From positions 126,001 to 190,000 of the IMG/VR virus record IMGVR_UViG_3300045999_010033: 64,000 bases of DNA. One strand, written 5' to 3'. The notes under the pieces were generated by a model that had not been told where the DNA came from, did not search any database, and was given only the letters and a program-made list of their open reading frames with translations. How positions within the stretch are numbered: the stretch's first letter is position 1; each line of letters opens with the position of its first letter. This DNA comes from a virus. Made by a program: the position numbers and the translations under genes. Below, one piece after another: positions 7,992-17,550 of this stretch.

Positions 7992-10250
7992 TTATCCACT
8001 AAAACTTGCACCAGTCGGTAGAATGTTGAAGTCGATTTGAATAAATTCAGCCGTTTTAGTTGGTTGTAGATAGATAGACCCTTTAAGTATATTTCTATCA
8101 ATTACATCCGGTGTGTTATTACTCTCATCCATTACAACTCTGAACGCGTAAAGTCCTTGTCTTTGCTGGATGCCATCAAGGTATGGAGTAACTATATTGA
8201 TAAAGCGGTTTCTTGTTGTAGAAGTATTTTGTTCGAACACCAAATATCTTGAAGTCGAAGCGATATACTTTCTAACAGTCAACAACAATCTTCTAACGTT
8301 AATCCTATCAAGTGCGGATGGTTTATCTTGTAGTGTTTTCTGTCCGAATACTACGATACCTTGTCCAGGAAACTGAACGATTGGGTTTACCTTACCTTCG
8401 TATAGAGTATCTTTTTCAGATTGAGTAAGTCTATTAAGAACCGCAACTGCTCCTACAAGCCCTCCTCTGTTCAAACCAGCGGGCGCGAACCATTCAGCGG
8501 CAACTCTATCGTTTGCTGCGAATACACCTGGTAGAAGTACAGATGGTGGGATGGTTATTAATTTATTTGTATTTACATCTACGGTTTTAATCCAAGGATA
8601 GTAAGATGCCGCGTAGTTAGTATCAACTGCAGATGCATCATTGATTGCTTGTTGAACGGTATCGGTTGGACCTACACCATCATATATGTAGAAGCAATCA
8701 CTTCTTTGTTCAACCATATCAAGTACATCGGTTACAACGTTGGTGTGAAGTCTTCTCACAACACCCGGAGTAACTACCATATTGATATCGAAAAGGTCGC
8801 TTGAAAGGGCCGCTACAACTTTACCATACGCCACCGAGCCACTTGAAGTTGAAGTAGTTAGATCAAATCCTTGTGAGTTTCCAGCTGTCATATCCGAACC
8901 CTTATAGATTGGAGTATATGGAGCCATTCCATCAAATCCTTCTTGGAACGCTACAAGGAATTGTCTTTTTGCCAAATCAACTCCTGAAGATCCGGTTAGT
9001 GGGAGTCCACAAGTTGTATCCAACGAGAATACTGAATTTGAACCCGTCGTAGCTCCGGTTGGAATTGGTCTTAAATATGCTTTATTGGCTTCTTTTACTA
9101 AATTGGTATCCAAATCAATACCACTAAAGAATTTGGAATCGGCTACAGAACCAGTCGTTAGGGTAACTGCCGGAATCAATACTACATCGGCAGTTGAACC
9201 ACTAATGTATGATTTATATGCCGCGTGTGCGTAAGGTACTGCTTGAATTGGAATAAGATCTGCAGATTTAACACTTACTCTTACATATTTTGAATTATTA
9301 ACCCAATCACCTGCTTCGGTTACTTTTCCAAGATTATCAATTGTGATTTTTCTATCACCAATTACTCTTGCGATGTAGTTTGGTGAGTTAGGGTCAAGTG
9401 TTATATTTGCGTAAGTTTCTAATACTACTTTTTTATTATCAGTATCATCGAATCTTCTAACCAAAACTGTAAATGTACCATAATCCGAACCTGCCACCGA
9501 GCCTGCCGGCTTTACATTTGAAATGCCTATTTTTACTTTTGTATTTGCTGCATTTCCTGCTCCGATTGTTTCAAAACGGAAAAGGTCATATCTTTGTCCA
9601 CTTATATCTTGTGATTGAATCCAAGGAGTAAGTGCTTCTTGCGCATCGAATGTGAAGGATTGATCACCTAATTGTACTTTCGATATTGTAGAATCGTTAA
9701 CATCAAATGGTGCACTTTTAACAAACGAAACAACATATCCACCCTTACTACCGAGTGCGGAAGTTCCGAATATAGCCTCTATATTATTAGAATTTTCATA
9801 AACAAGTGAACCTGTGCCATTAAATCCTAATGCACTACCACTAATAATGAAAGAACCACTAATATCATCAGTTATAGTAGTGTCTGAAAGACCACCGGTT
9901 GCGTTTGAAGTTGAAAACAACACCGCAAGTGATGCTGATACTGAACCCGATATTGCTTTGATAAGGATTGGATTTTGTGCGGTATATCCACCAACACCCG
10001 CCACACGACAAATTGTTGCAGTTCCTGCTTCTCTTAAATAATTTTGAACCGCAAGACCGGTATAATATGTATCATCAACAACACCATAATACTCTTCAAA
10101 TTCTGCTTGAGAGTTTACGATGGTTGGAACAAGAGGACCTTCTTTGAATGGTCCAATAAATGCCGCACCTATTTCGGCTACACCTTGTTGTAAAAACGAA
10201 AGGTCGTTTTCTCTAGTAAAAACGCCAGGTGATACAAGTTTTTCTGCCAT
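7992..10250 (-). CDS. Contractile tail sheath protein, gp18-like
   Basis: This 752-residue protein starts with the classic sheath N-terminus SPGVFTRENDLS, followed by AFIGPFKEGP. It ends with the conserved assembly domain: NVRRLLLTVRKYIASTSRYLVF, then FRVVMDESNNTPDVID and a final strand pair. The 100 or so residues before the end form the core that interlocks neighbouring subunits during contraction. The middle (about residues 110-400) is a divergent beta-rich protrusion, longer than in T4 gp18 (659 residues), as is common in large phages. The gene starts a sheath-tube unit. An ATATTTATA motif lies 35 bases upstream. Confidence 0.96.
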   Translation of the reverse strand: MAEKLVSPGVFTRENDLSFLQQGVAEIGAAFIGPFKEGPLVPTIVNSQAEFEEYYGVVDDTYYTGLAVQNYLREAGTATICRVAGVGGYTAQNPILIKAISGSVSASLAVLFSTSNATGGLSDTTITDDISGSFIISGSALGFNGTGSLVYENSNNIEAIFGTSALGSKGGYVVSFVKSAPFDVNDSTISKVQLGDQSFTFDAQEALTPWIQSQDISGQRYDLFRFETIGAGNAANTKVKIGISNVKPAGSVAGSDYGTFTVLVRRFDDTDNKKVVLETYANITLDPNSPNYIARVIGDRKITIDNLGKVTEAGDWVNNSKYVRVSVKSADLIPIQAVPYAHAAYKSYISGSTADVVLIPAVTLTTGSVADSKFFSGIDLDTNLVKEANKAYLRPIPTGATTGSNSVFSLDTTCGLPLTGSSGVDLAKRQFLVAFQEGFDGMAPYTPIYKGSDMTAGNSQGFDLTTSTSSGSVAYGKVVAALSSDLFDINMVVTPGVVRRLHTNVVTDVLDMVEQRSDCFYIYDGVGPTDTVQQAINDASAVDTNYAASYYPWIKTVDVNTNKLITIPPSVLLPGVFAANDRVAAEWFAPAGLNRGGLVGAVAVLNRLTQSEKDTLYEGKVNPIVQFPGQGIVVFGQKTLQDKPSALDRINVRRLLLTVRKYIASTSRYLVFEQNTSTTRNRFINIVTPYLDGIQQRQGLYAFRVVMDESNNTPDVIDRNILKGSIYLQPTKTAEFIQIDFNILPTGASFSG

Positions 10251-10284
10251 TTTATGTTTAATTTAATTGTTTTTGATTTCTTTG

Positions 10285-10293
10285 TATAAATAT
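10285..10293 (-). promoter_or_regulatory. ATATTTATA motif before tail sheath gene
   Basis: Perfect copy 35 bases before the sheath ATG, in an 80-base intergenic gap after the 108-residue gene. Confidence 0.45.
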
Positions 10294-10330
10294 GATTTTT
10301 TAATTCAAAACGAAAAAATAAATAAAGTAA

Positions 10331-10657
10331 TCAACAAGAGAAACTTGTATCAACTGATAAATATACGATATCATTATCCGACACCATTGTGTATGTATAA
10401 GAACATCCATATCCAGTAGATGGGCAAGTATCAGTTGCTCCTGCAATGTAAAAAAGTGAAGTATCTGTAAATTGTATTTGATCTCCTATTTCTAAATTTT
10501 GAATTGTAAAATAATAATCACACGACGTAGTGTTAACTGGTGTATTTAGACCCGATGGCACTGAATTAATACTATATGTAATTTCTGCAGGAGATGTCAC
10601 ATACTTTATATAAACTGTAAGTTTCGGAACTTTTCTTATCCAAACATTATATGCCAT
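10331..10657 (-). CDS. Hypothetical small virion-type beta protein
   Basis: The 108-residue product is not recognised. It is predicted beta-rich, with many Thr, Ser and Tyr and four cysteines (TSCDYYF, DTCPSTGYGCSY and the final SFSC). The last cysteine is the C-terminal residue. There is no signal peptide or membrane segment. It lies 11 bases downstream of the 188-residue gene, which also ends in a Cys-containing strand (YVTGCL), and both follow the S74 fibre. These two small genes may therefore be fibre-associated or decoration proteins, but this is inferred only from position and composition. Confidence 0.6.
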   Translation of the reverse strand: MAYNVWIRKVPKLTVYIKYVTSPAEITYSINSVPSGLNTPVNTTSCDYYFTIQNLEIGDQIQFTDTSLFYIAGATDTCPSTGYGCSYTYTMVSDNDIVYLSVDTSFSC

Positions 10658-10668
10658 ATATTATTTTA

Positions 10669-11235
10669 TTATAAACATCCTGTTACGTAAACTACATATA
10701 AATATTGTCCAACATTAGAATCATAAGTATAATCGTATTGATATGTTGCATTTAAGCTGGTTATTCCAACACTAGATGTTACTAATGTAGAAATAGACGC
10801 GGTATATTGACTTCCATCGTTTTTCCACGGTTTACCATAGTATACTTCTAAATCTCCGGCAGTAGCAACACTACCTGATATATTAATATCAATTAAACCA
10901 TTTTCAGTTCCTAAATCAATAATTACCATTGTTTTTGAATAGCAGTAATCCGATATGTGATATAAAGATGCAGTATTTTGAGATAATGTGTAAGCGCTAT
11001 GGTCATAATCGTACCAATAAGACATTGAGTAATTGAGGCTGTTTGGAGAATTAAATTTTCCTTCGGGAAGTGATATTCCTCCTACGTTTATTGGTGCGTA
11101 TATGTTTGTAGCAGATAACGCCCAATTATTAAGTGCCAACAAAGAACCTTGCAACTCATAATTATTAACTAAACTTTGAGATGTTTCGGTTCTCACCATA
11201 CTCATAGAAATAGGACCACTAGACGGTAAAGCCAT
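10669..11235 (-). CDS. Fibre-associated structural protein with MALPSSGPIS N-terminus
   Basis: The 188-residue protein begins MALPSSGPISMSMVRTE, a short N-terminal pattern that recurs on many phage tail appendage and decoration proteins. The rest is beta-rich and has many Tyr, Ser and Asn residues, ending in strands such as VGQYLYVVYVTG. Its start overlaps the end of the 1394-residue fibre gene by 17 bases, suggesting translational coupling to that fibre. The likely role is a fibre tip or accessory structural protein. No enzymatic motif is visible. Confidence 0.65.
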   Translation of the reverse strand: MALPSSGPISMSMVRTETSQSLVNNYELQGSLLALNNWALSATNIYAPINVGGISLPEGKFNSPNSLNYSMSYWYDYDHSAYTLSQNTASLYHISDYCYSKTMVIIDLGTENGLIDINISGSVATAGDLEVYYGKPWKNDGSQYTASISTLVTSSVGITSLNATYQYDYTYDSNVGQYLYVVYVTGCL

Positions 11236-14200
11236 AATTTCTTAATTTTCTTTTTAAATCATGTATTTGAATCTGCTGCTCCTTAACTGCCTCAATCAAT
11301 AAAGGTATAATCTTTTCGTAACGCACTGAAAGATAACCGGTATCATTCTGTCTTATAGCTTCAGGTAATACCGATTGTATTTCTTGAGCAATCACACCAA
11401 CATCTACGCCATCGTATCCATGTATGGTTTTATATTCCGGCTTCCAATTAAATCGCACACCTGATAATGTATTTACTTTATCTAATGCGTTTTCAATCGG
11501 ACTTATTATATCTTTTAATCTTTCATCCGATGTAGAATATGCTACAATATCGTTACTTGCATCTATTCTACCATCAGTATCACTCGGACTTATATTTCCT
11601 CCAACTGCAAGAGAACCTGCTGTTATTTTAACATCTCCAGTAACAACATTTATTGCATCTCCGTTTGATGTACCAGTCACACTTAATGTGTTTCCATTGA
11701 ATGTCAAATTAGATTCAACTGTAGCGTTTGGTGCACTTCCATTTAATGTTATAACTCCATTATCAGTTGTGCCAGTTAGTGTTAAAGAGCCATTTGCCCC
11801 ACTACTTCCACTACTTCCACTACTACCGCTGCTTCCATTTTGTCCGCTCGTTCCGCTGCTGCCGCGCGTGCCACTAGTACCACTGCTTCCGGCGGTTCCG
11901 CTAGTCCCGCTACTACCTGCTGAACCGCTACTTCCTGCAGTTCCGCTGCTACCACTACTACCTGCAGTTCCGCTGCTTCCTGCAGATCCACTACTGCCAC
12001 TGCTGCCGGTTGAACCGCTACTTCCTGCAGTTCCGCTGCTTCCGCCGGTTCCACTTGTCCCGCTGCTACCGCGCGTACCGCTCGTGCCGCTACTGCCACT
12101 GCTACCCGTTGAACCGCTACTGCCACTACTTCCTGCAGTTCCACTACTACCGGTTGAACCGCTACTTCCGCTACTTCCATTTTGTCCACTGGTCCCGCTG
12201 CTTCCTGCTGTCCCGCTACTTCCGCTGCTACCGCGCGTTCCACTAGTTCCGCTGCTTCCGCTGCTTCCATTTTGTCCGCTGGTCCCGCTGCTTCCTGCAG
12301 TTCCGCTGCTGCCACTACTACCAGTTGAACCACTACTTCCGCTACTTCCGCTGCTTCCATTTTGTCCACTGGTCCCGCTGCTTCCTGCAGTTCCGCTGCT
12401 GCCACTGCTTCCTGCTGTCCCGCTACTTCCGCTGCTTCCGCGCGTTCCACTAGTTCCGCTGCTTCCTGCGGTTCCGCTACTACCACTACTACCGTTTTGT
12501 CCACTGGTCCCACTACTTCCGCTGCTTCCACTACTACCGCTGCTTCCATTTTGTCCGCTCGTTCCACTACTTCCTGCAGTTCCGCTGGTCCCGCTACTTC
12601 CTGCAGTTCCGCTGGTCCCGCTACTTCCTGCAGTTCCGCTGCTGCCGGTTGAACCACTACTTCCACTGCTACCTGCTGTCCCGCTGCTACCACTGCTGCC
12701 GGTTGAACCACTACTTCCGCTGCTGCCACTGCTTCCGGCAGTTCCGCTACTACCACTACTTCCGGCAGTTCCGGATGCACCTCTACGACCCGATATATTT
12801 ATATCCCAATTACTACGATTAGTAGTTACAGTATTAAATGTTATATTTAAAATTAATGTTGTTCCTGAGTAGGAAGTTATATTACCTTCCATGTATTCGT
12901 TAGCATCTAAACCATACGCTACAATTAAAGTTTGTCCATTAGTATATGATAATTCGGCAGATGCTACCGTAAAAGTTTTTGAACCGGTTCCAGTTCCGTG
13001 AGTAGTGGTCGATGTTGTTGCATATCTACCTCCTGAAATTCCTGATGATCCACTACTTCCACTACTTCCACTTGTTCCTGCACTACCGCTGCTTCCACTG
13101 CTTCCGCTACTTCCACTACTTCCTGCAGTTCCGCTCGTTCCGCTACTTCCATTTTGGCCGCTCGTTCCACTACTTCCGCTACTTCCTGCAGATCCACTAC
13201 TGCCGCTGCTACCAGTTGAACCGCTACTACCTGCCGAGCCAGACGTACCACTACTTCCACTACTTCCGGTTGACCCGCTGCTACCGCTCGTTCCACTACT
13301 GCCATTTTGTCCGCTCGTTCCACTGCTTCCGCTACTTCCATTTTGTCCACTCGTTCCACTGGTCCCGCTACTTCCGCTACTTCCGCTGCTTCCACTGCTA
13401 CCTGTCGTTCCGCTGCTTCCTGCGGTTCCGCTGCTTCCACTTATTCCGGCGGTGCCGCTACTTCCACTACTTCCACTGCTTCCATTTTGTCCACTCGTAC
13501 CACTGCTTCCGCTACTTCCACTACTTCCGGTCGTTCCGCTACTTCCTGCAGTTCCGCTACTTCCGCTTATTCCTGCAGTACCGCTGCTTCCGCTGCTTCC
13601 TGCGGTTCCGCTACTTCCGCTGCTTCCATTTTGTCCACTCGTGCCACTACTACCATTTTGTCCGCTGCTTCCGCTGCTTCCACTGGTCCCCGAAGAGCCC
13701 GCAGGACCCGTAGCTCCTCCTAAGTTTACATCCCAACCATCTACGGTGGCGGTACCACTTATAGAATCTACATTTATTGTTAATAAGTTTGCGGCATAGG
13801 TAATGACCGTACCTTCTATTTTGTTTCCCGGATTACCAATGTCTGCTATTAATACCGGTTGTCCGGTTGTATATGAAAGGCCCGGAGTATTAAGGGTAAA
13901 TGAAATATCATCATTTACATTTATTGCCGAAAGTGTAAATTCTGTGTATGATGTTGTTGAGTATTTATCACCACCACTTTGTCCACTAGTACCACTCGAT
14001 CCAGATGATCCTGCTGTCCCACTTTCTCCGCTTGTTCCGCTACTTCCACCCGCACCGCCAATACCCGAAGTTCCATAATAAAGTCTATTATCGGTATCTA
14101 TTACTATTGTTCGGGTAGCACTATTATTTTCAGTTATAGTTGGTAAATAAAACGCACCACTTATAATTATTTCATCGGTATTTGCAATAAATAGGTCACT

Positions 14201-15403
14201 TCTTGCTCCATCATTTGTACCGTCACCTATTATGAAAAGTCCAGTTGTGTTATTTTTTCTATTATATTTTCCTACTACAGTTTGATATGAACCGGATGCA
14301 ATTGTTCCAATGCCTTCTGCGTGAGATGCTTCACCAAGTGCAACCGTGTTTGAACCTTCGGCGTGGGAATATAATCCTCTTGCTTCGGTGTAGTATCCCT
14401 CCGCGTGTGATGCAGTTTGATATGTTTGTGTAGAATATCCTTCCGCATGAGATGCCACTCCGGTTGCGGTAGTTGAACGTCCTTGTGCTACGGAATATAT
14501 CGCAGTTGCATTTGATTGATATCCCATTGCTACTGATGCAGTTCCTGATGCAGTTGTACCTATACCTTGTTCAATTGATGCACTTACTTTTAATTTATTT
14601 TCATTAAATGTTAAGTTTATAGATGCTGTCGCAGCTAATGGATTTGTTCCATCTGCTACCAATACTCTATTAGTGTTTGGTGTATGTATTCCTGTGAAAG
14701 AAACCCCACTACTGCCACTACTACCTGCGGTTCCGCTACTTCCTGCAGTCCCACTGCTACCACTGCTACCCGCGGTTCCGCTACTACCACTGCTTCCGGC
14801 CGAACCACTACTTCCACTACTTCCTGCAGTTCCTGCTACTCCACTACTTCCGCTGCTACCACTTGAGCCGGTATTTCCGCTGGTCCCGCTCGTGCCGCTA
14901 CTTCCGCGCGTTCCGGACGTACCGCTACTTCCACTTGTACTGCTGGTTCCGCTGCTGCCACTACTGCCATCTTTTCCACTACTTCCGCTACTTCCTGCCG
15001 AACCGCTACTTCCACTAACACCACTACTTCCTGCCGAACCGCTACTACCATTTGTCCCACTATTTCCAGATGACCCGCTACTACCGGCCGAACCGCTACT
15101 ACCTGCAGTTCCGGATGTGCCGTTTACTGCAGAAACTGTTGTATATTGTAATAATCCGGTTGTTGTATCTACAACGACGTATGTTGCTATTGAATTGTTA
15201 ATTGTAACTCCGGTTGCATACAACTGAGTTCCTTTCACATTTCCAGTAATTAGAACATTACCGGTTGTTTGTACGTTTAATGGTAATAAAGAAATGGTTG
15301 AACTGCCATCATTTATTTTTAGTACACTACCATCTAAGTAAAATTCACCGTGCGATAGAGATGGTGTTGATCCACCACGTCTAATTTGAAAAATAGATGC
15401 CAT
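11219..15403 (-). CDS. Collagen-like tail fibre with S74 chaperone domain
   Basis: This 1394-residue fibre starts with a virion-attachment type N-terminus (MASIFQIRRGGSTPSLSHGE). Gly-X-Y collagen-like blocks rich in Ser and Thr lie at about residues 96-234, 445-471, 565-786 and 874-1201. Short beta domains separate them. Residues about 281-378 carry YadA-head-like repeats (ASHAEGYS, SHAEGSNT, ASVAMGYQ), a trimeric beta-roll. The C-terminus (about 1288-1391) is an intramolecular chaperone of the S74/endosialidase type: SDERLKDIISPIENAL, GVIAQEIQSVLPEA and a final coiled coil. In that family the domain folds the trimer and cuts itself off at the Ser within the SDER motif. It lies downstream of the glycosyltransferase cassette. 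Confidence 0.9.
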   Translation of the reverse strand: MASIFQIRRGGSTPSLSHGEFYLDGSVLKINDGSSTISLLPLNVQTTGNVLITGNVKGTQLYATGVTINNSIATYVVVDTTTGLLQYTTVSAVNGTSGTAGSSGSAGSSGSSGNSGTNGSSGSAGSSGVSGSSGSAGSSGSSGKDGSSGSSGTSSTSGSSGTSGTRGSSGTSGTSGNTGSSGSSGSSGVAGTAGSSGSSGSAGSSGSSGTAGSSGSSGTAGSSGTAGSSGSSGVSFTGIHTPNTNRVLVADGTNPLAATASINLTFNENKLKVSASIEQGIGTTASGTASVAMGYQSNATAIYSVAQGRSTTATGVASHAEGYSTQTYQTASHAEGYYTEARGLYSHAEGSNTVALGEASHAEGIGTIASGSYQTVVGKYNRKNNTTGLFIIGDGTNDGARSDLFIANTDEIIISGAFYLPTITENNSATRTIVIDTDNRLYYGTSGIGGAGGSSGTSGESGTAGSSGSSGTSGQSGGDKYSTTSYTEFTLSAINVNDDISFTLNTPGLSYTTGQPVLIADIGNPGNKIEGTVITYAANLLTINVDSISGTATVDGWDVNLGGATGPAGSSGTSGSSGSSGQNGSSGTSGQNGSSGSSGTAGSSGSSGTAGISGSSGTAGSSGTTGSSGSSGSSGTSGQNGSSGSSGSSGTAGISGSSGTAGSSGTTGSSGSSGSSGSSGTSGTSGQNGSSGSSGTSGQNGSSGTSGSSGSTGSSGSSGTSGSAGSSGSTGSSGSSGSAGSSGSSGTSGQNGSSGTSGTAGSSGSSGSSGSSGSAGTSGSSGSSGSSGISGGRYATTSTTTHGTGTGSKTFTVASAELSYTNGQTLIVAYGLDANEYMEGNITSYSGTTLILNITFNTVTTNRSNWDINISGRRGASGTAGSSGSSGTAGSSGSSGSSGSTGSSGSSGTAGSSGSSGSTGSSGTAGSSGTSGTAGSSGTSGTAGSSGTSGQNGSSGSSGSSGSSGTSGQNGSSGSSGTAGSSGTSGTRGSSGSSGTAGSSGSSGTAGSSGTSGQNGSSGSSGSSGSTGSSGSSGTAGSSGTSGQNGSSGSSGTSGTRGSSGSSGTAGSSGTSGQNGSSGSSGSTGSSGTAGSSGSSGSTGSSGSSGTSGTRGSSGTSGTGGSSGTAGSSGSTGSSGSSGSAGSSGTAGSSGSSGTAGSSGSAGSSGTSGTAGSSGTSGTRGSSGTSGQNGSSGSSGSSGSSGANGSLTLTGTTDNGVITLNGSAPNATVESNLTFNGNTLSVTGTSNGDAINVVTGDVKITAGSLAVGGNISPSDTDGRIDASNDIVAYSTSDERLKDIISPIENALDKVNTLSGVRFNWKPEYKTIHGYDGVDVGVIAQEIQSVLPEAIRQNDTGYLSVRYEKIIPLLIEAVKEQQIQIHDLKRKLRNYGFTV
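11800..12780 (-). repeat. Collagen-like repeat block, fibre 11219-15403 (distal)
   Basis: About 330 codons of Gly-X-Y triplets, mostly GSS, GTA, GTS, GQN and GTR. The repeats also leave long open frames on the opposite strand. Confidence 0.9.
13045..13710 (-). repeat. Collagen-like repeat block, fibre 11219-15403 (middle)
   Basis: About 220 codons of Gly-X-Y triplets with GQN, GIS and GTT interruptions among GSS and GTS units. Confidence 0.9.
14700..15115 (-). repeat. Collagen-like repeat block, fibre 11219-15403 (proximal)
   Basis: About 138 codons of Gly-X-Y triplets, including GKD, GNS, GTN and GVA variants, near the attachment end of the fibre. Confidence 0.9.
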
Positions 15404-15419
15404 TTATAGTTAGGTTTTC

Positions 15420-15428
15420 TATAAATAT
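15420..15428 (-). promoter_or_regulatory. ATATTTATA motif before S74 fibre gene
   Basis: Perfect copy 17 bases before the fibre ATG, between it and the glycosyltransferase gene. Confidence 0.45.
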
Positions 15429-15459
15429 TACCTAACTCATAAAGATGTCATAAATATTA

Positions 15460-17550
15460 TCAAATGTGCGATTTAAGAGAATCAATCACAATTTTTGCTG
15501 TAATTGATTTAGTGCATTCAAATTGTCGGTCAGTTCCTTTATGAATAGGACACCAATTCCAATCTCCCGCATCTAATCGGTGTGTGTTGAAACAATTTGA
15601 ACACTTATCTTGCGGTGCGGTTATTCTTATTGTGTTTGATTTAGTTTCTGTATAGTCTGCACTAAATCCTGATATTATACACATTCTGGTCCCCACTGCC
15701 CAACTTAACCAACTAAGTCCGCTACTTATTCCTATGAATAATTTTGATTTTTGCAATATTTCTATTACGTTATCAAATGAACTTTCTTCTAATTTTTCTA
15801 TACCGGGCGGATGCCAATTGCCCATGTATCCATTACCTTCTTTTGATAGTAAAACTACACGATATCCTGCCGATTTAAGGTAATCTACAACTTCTTGCCA
15901 ACCCGTTGGATTATTCCAATATTTGGCTTGAGCAGTTGAATGTATTGCTATTGAAACTATATTTTCTTTTTCTATATTTGGTTTTAATTTTATATTTGGT
16001 TTAATTTCTTTAAAATCGAGGCCAAGTATATCAGATGCAGTTTTTTGCAATTCTTGTGGTTTAAAATCTAATGGATTTTTATTATAATCAACATTTCCCT
16101 CTGCATTATAGTACCAACCAATTGTGTACATTGCATACAAATCGTTTACAACATCACCAGGATTTACAAATTCTATCTCAGGGTAGTTTTCCTTAAACAG
16201 ATTATTATGAAAAGTTGAACATATTACATTACAATCGTGCTTCTTTCTAAATTCATCTACATATGGAAACCATGCTAACGTATCTCCTATGGATTTAGAA
16301 TCTAACGCAATATAAACACGCTTACCTTTTAGTGATATTTCATATTTGTATCTCGTTTCACCATCATCTGCTATTACCATCCAATCTACATAATGAGATT
16401 TATTTGTTTTAATCCAACAATTACGGCCTATGATGCCTGAATGTTCTATTCTTCCAGTTTTTTTATCAATAAATTGTACGTTATATCTTTTATCCGGTCC
16501 ACCTTTTATTTCAAAAAACGCACTTTGTATAAAATTAATATTAAAAGATGGTCTTTCTTTTAAAGATGGTTTTGGATTTATTTTTGTAAGATTATAATTT
16601 TTTATTAAAATTTCTCGCATAGAATCTGAATTAATATAATATTTTATTAATTTTTTTGTTATGTTTTTCCAAGATAGTTCATTTGCCTGCGATAACGCAT
16701 CCGATTTATACTCTACGTATGTAAAATTATGCATTAAATATTCAATTGCTTGCACAATTAAATCTACATCACGTTCAACATACACCATACCCTTTATTGA
16801 GTTATCGGATTCAAATGTACCAATTACGGGTAATCCGCATGCCATTGCTTCCAATAGTGTAAGGTTTGGATGCCCTGCTTCTAATACCGATGGATGTAAG
16901 AATATAGTATGTTGCTTATATAAATCTCTCAACTCTTCTTCCGAAACGTCATATAATATTGTTAATTTATCATAATCACTTGGGTACTTTTGGAAATAAT
17001 TTTTGTTGTTTGATGGCCCTGCAATGGTTATTGGTAATCCCATTCGTTTTGCCGCTTCTATTGCAAATCCAAACCCTTTACGGTCTTCGGTTTGGTCAAA
17101 AGCAAACCCATTGTTGGCTACACAAAGTAATCGGTGTTCCGTTGTTTCACCCGGAGTAAACCAATCAGTATTAACACCATGTGAAAGGTATTCAGGTATT
17201 CCATCAAAGTATTCAATAAGGTATTTTGCAGGAACAAATGCACGTTTGGCATTACGAATAGCTTTTAGATTTTCCTTATACAATTCCGAATCCTTACCAT
17301 ATAAAAATGTATGGTGGTCATGTAATGTAAAGTAGTATGGGATACCACGTTCATACGCCATATTGGCCAAGTTTGCTACATGGATATGAACGATATCTTC
17401 ACTACCATCTATATCATCTAAATATTTTATTTGGGAATCGTATCCTAAATCCAATAGGTTATTATGAATTTCCCAAATTATTTTTTCAACAGCTCCCCAT
17501 CCATTTGGAGGTATTGGCAGTAACCCCGGAGTGACATTAACTATTTTCAT
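15460..17550 (-). CDS. GT4 glycosyltransferase fused to Aah/TibC-like protein O-heptosyltransferase
   Basis: The 696-residue protein has two parts. Residues 1-325 are a GT4/GT-B glycosyltransferase: Gly-rich N-terminal loop (PPNGWGAVEK), SHGVNTDWF, and the nucleotide-sugar site EAGHPNLTLLEAMACGLPVIG with E224 and E234. Residues about 340-696 match the autotransporter strand-loop-strand O-heptosyltransferase family: SKSIGDTLAWFPYVDEF, AQAKYWNNPTGWQEVVDYLK, GISSGLSWLSWAVGT. A Cys finger follows with C650, C653, C667 (WCPIHKGTDRQFEC) and C679. In that family the finger binds iron and the enzyme adds heptose to Ser of repeat adhesins. The gene sits between Ser/Thr-rich fibre genes, so virion fibres are plausible substrates. 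The sugar donor is unknown. Confidence 0.85.
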   Translation of the reverse strand: MKIVNVTPGLLPIPPNGWGAVEKIIWEIHNNLLDLGYDSQIKYLDDIDGSEDIVHIHVANLANMAYERGIPYYFTLHDHHTFLYGKDSELYKENLKAIRNAKRAFVPAKYLIEYFDGIPEYLSHGVNTDWFTPGETTEHRLLCVANNGFAFDQTEDRKGFGFAIEAAKRMGLPITIAGPSNNKNYFQKYPSDYDKLTILYDVSEEELRDLYKQHTIFLHPSVLEAGHPNLTLLEAMACGLPVIGTFESDNSIKGMVYVERDVDLIVQAIEYLMHNFTYVEYKSDALSQANELSWKNITKKLIKYYINSDSMREILIKNYNLTKINPKPSLKERPSFNINFIQSAFFEIKGGPDKRYNVQFIDKKTGRIEHSGIIGRNCWIKTNKSHYVDWMVIADDGETRYKYEISLKGKRVYIALDSKSIGDTLAWFPYVDEFRKKHDCNVICSTFHNNLFKENYPEIEFVNPGDVVNDLYAMYTIGWYYNAEGNVDYNKNPLDFKPQELQKTASDILGLDFKEIKPNIKLKPNIEKENIVSIAIHSTAQAKYWNNPTGWQEVVDYLKSAGYRVVLLSKEGNGYMGNWHPPGIEKLEESSFDNVIEILQKSKLFIGISSGLSWLSWAVGTRMCIISGFSADYTETKSNTIRITAPQDKCSNCFNTHRLDAGDWNWCPIHKGTDRQFECTKSITAKIVIDSLKSHI

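Noticed and set aside
11424-12872. Long plus-strand open frame of Leu-Pro repeats opposite the collagen block
   Set aside because: It is the antisense shadow of Gly-Ser-Ser/Gly-Thr-Ala codons. Similar frames occur opposite every collagen block, and none has independent coding features.
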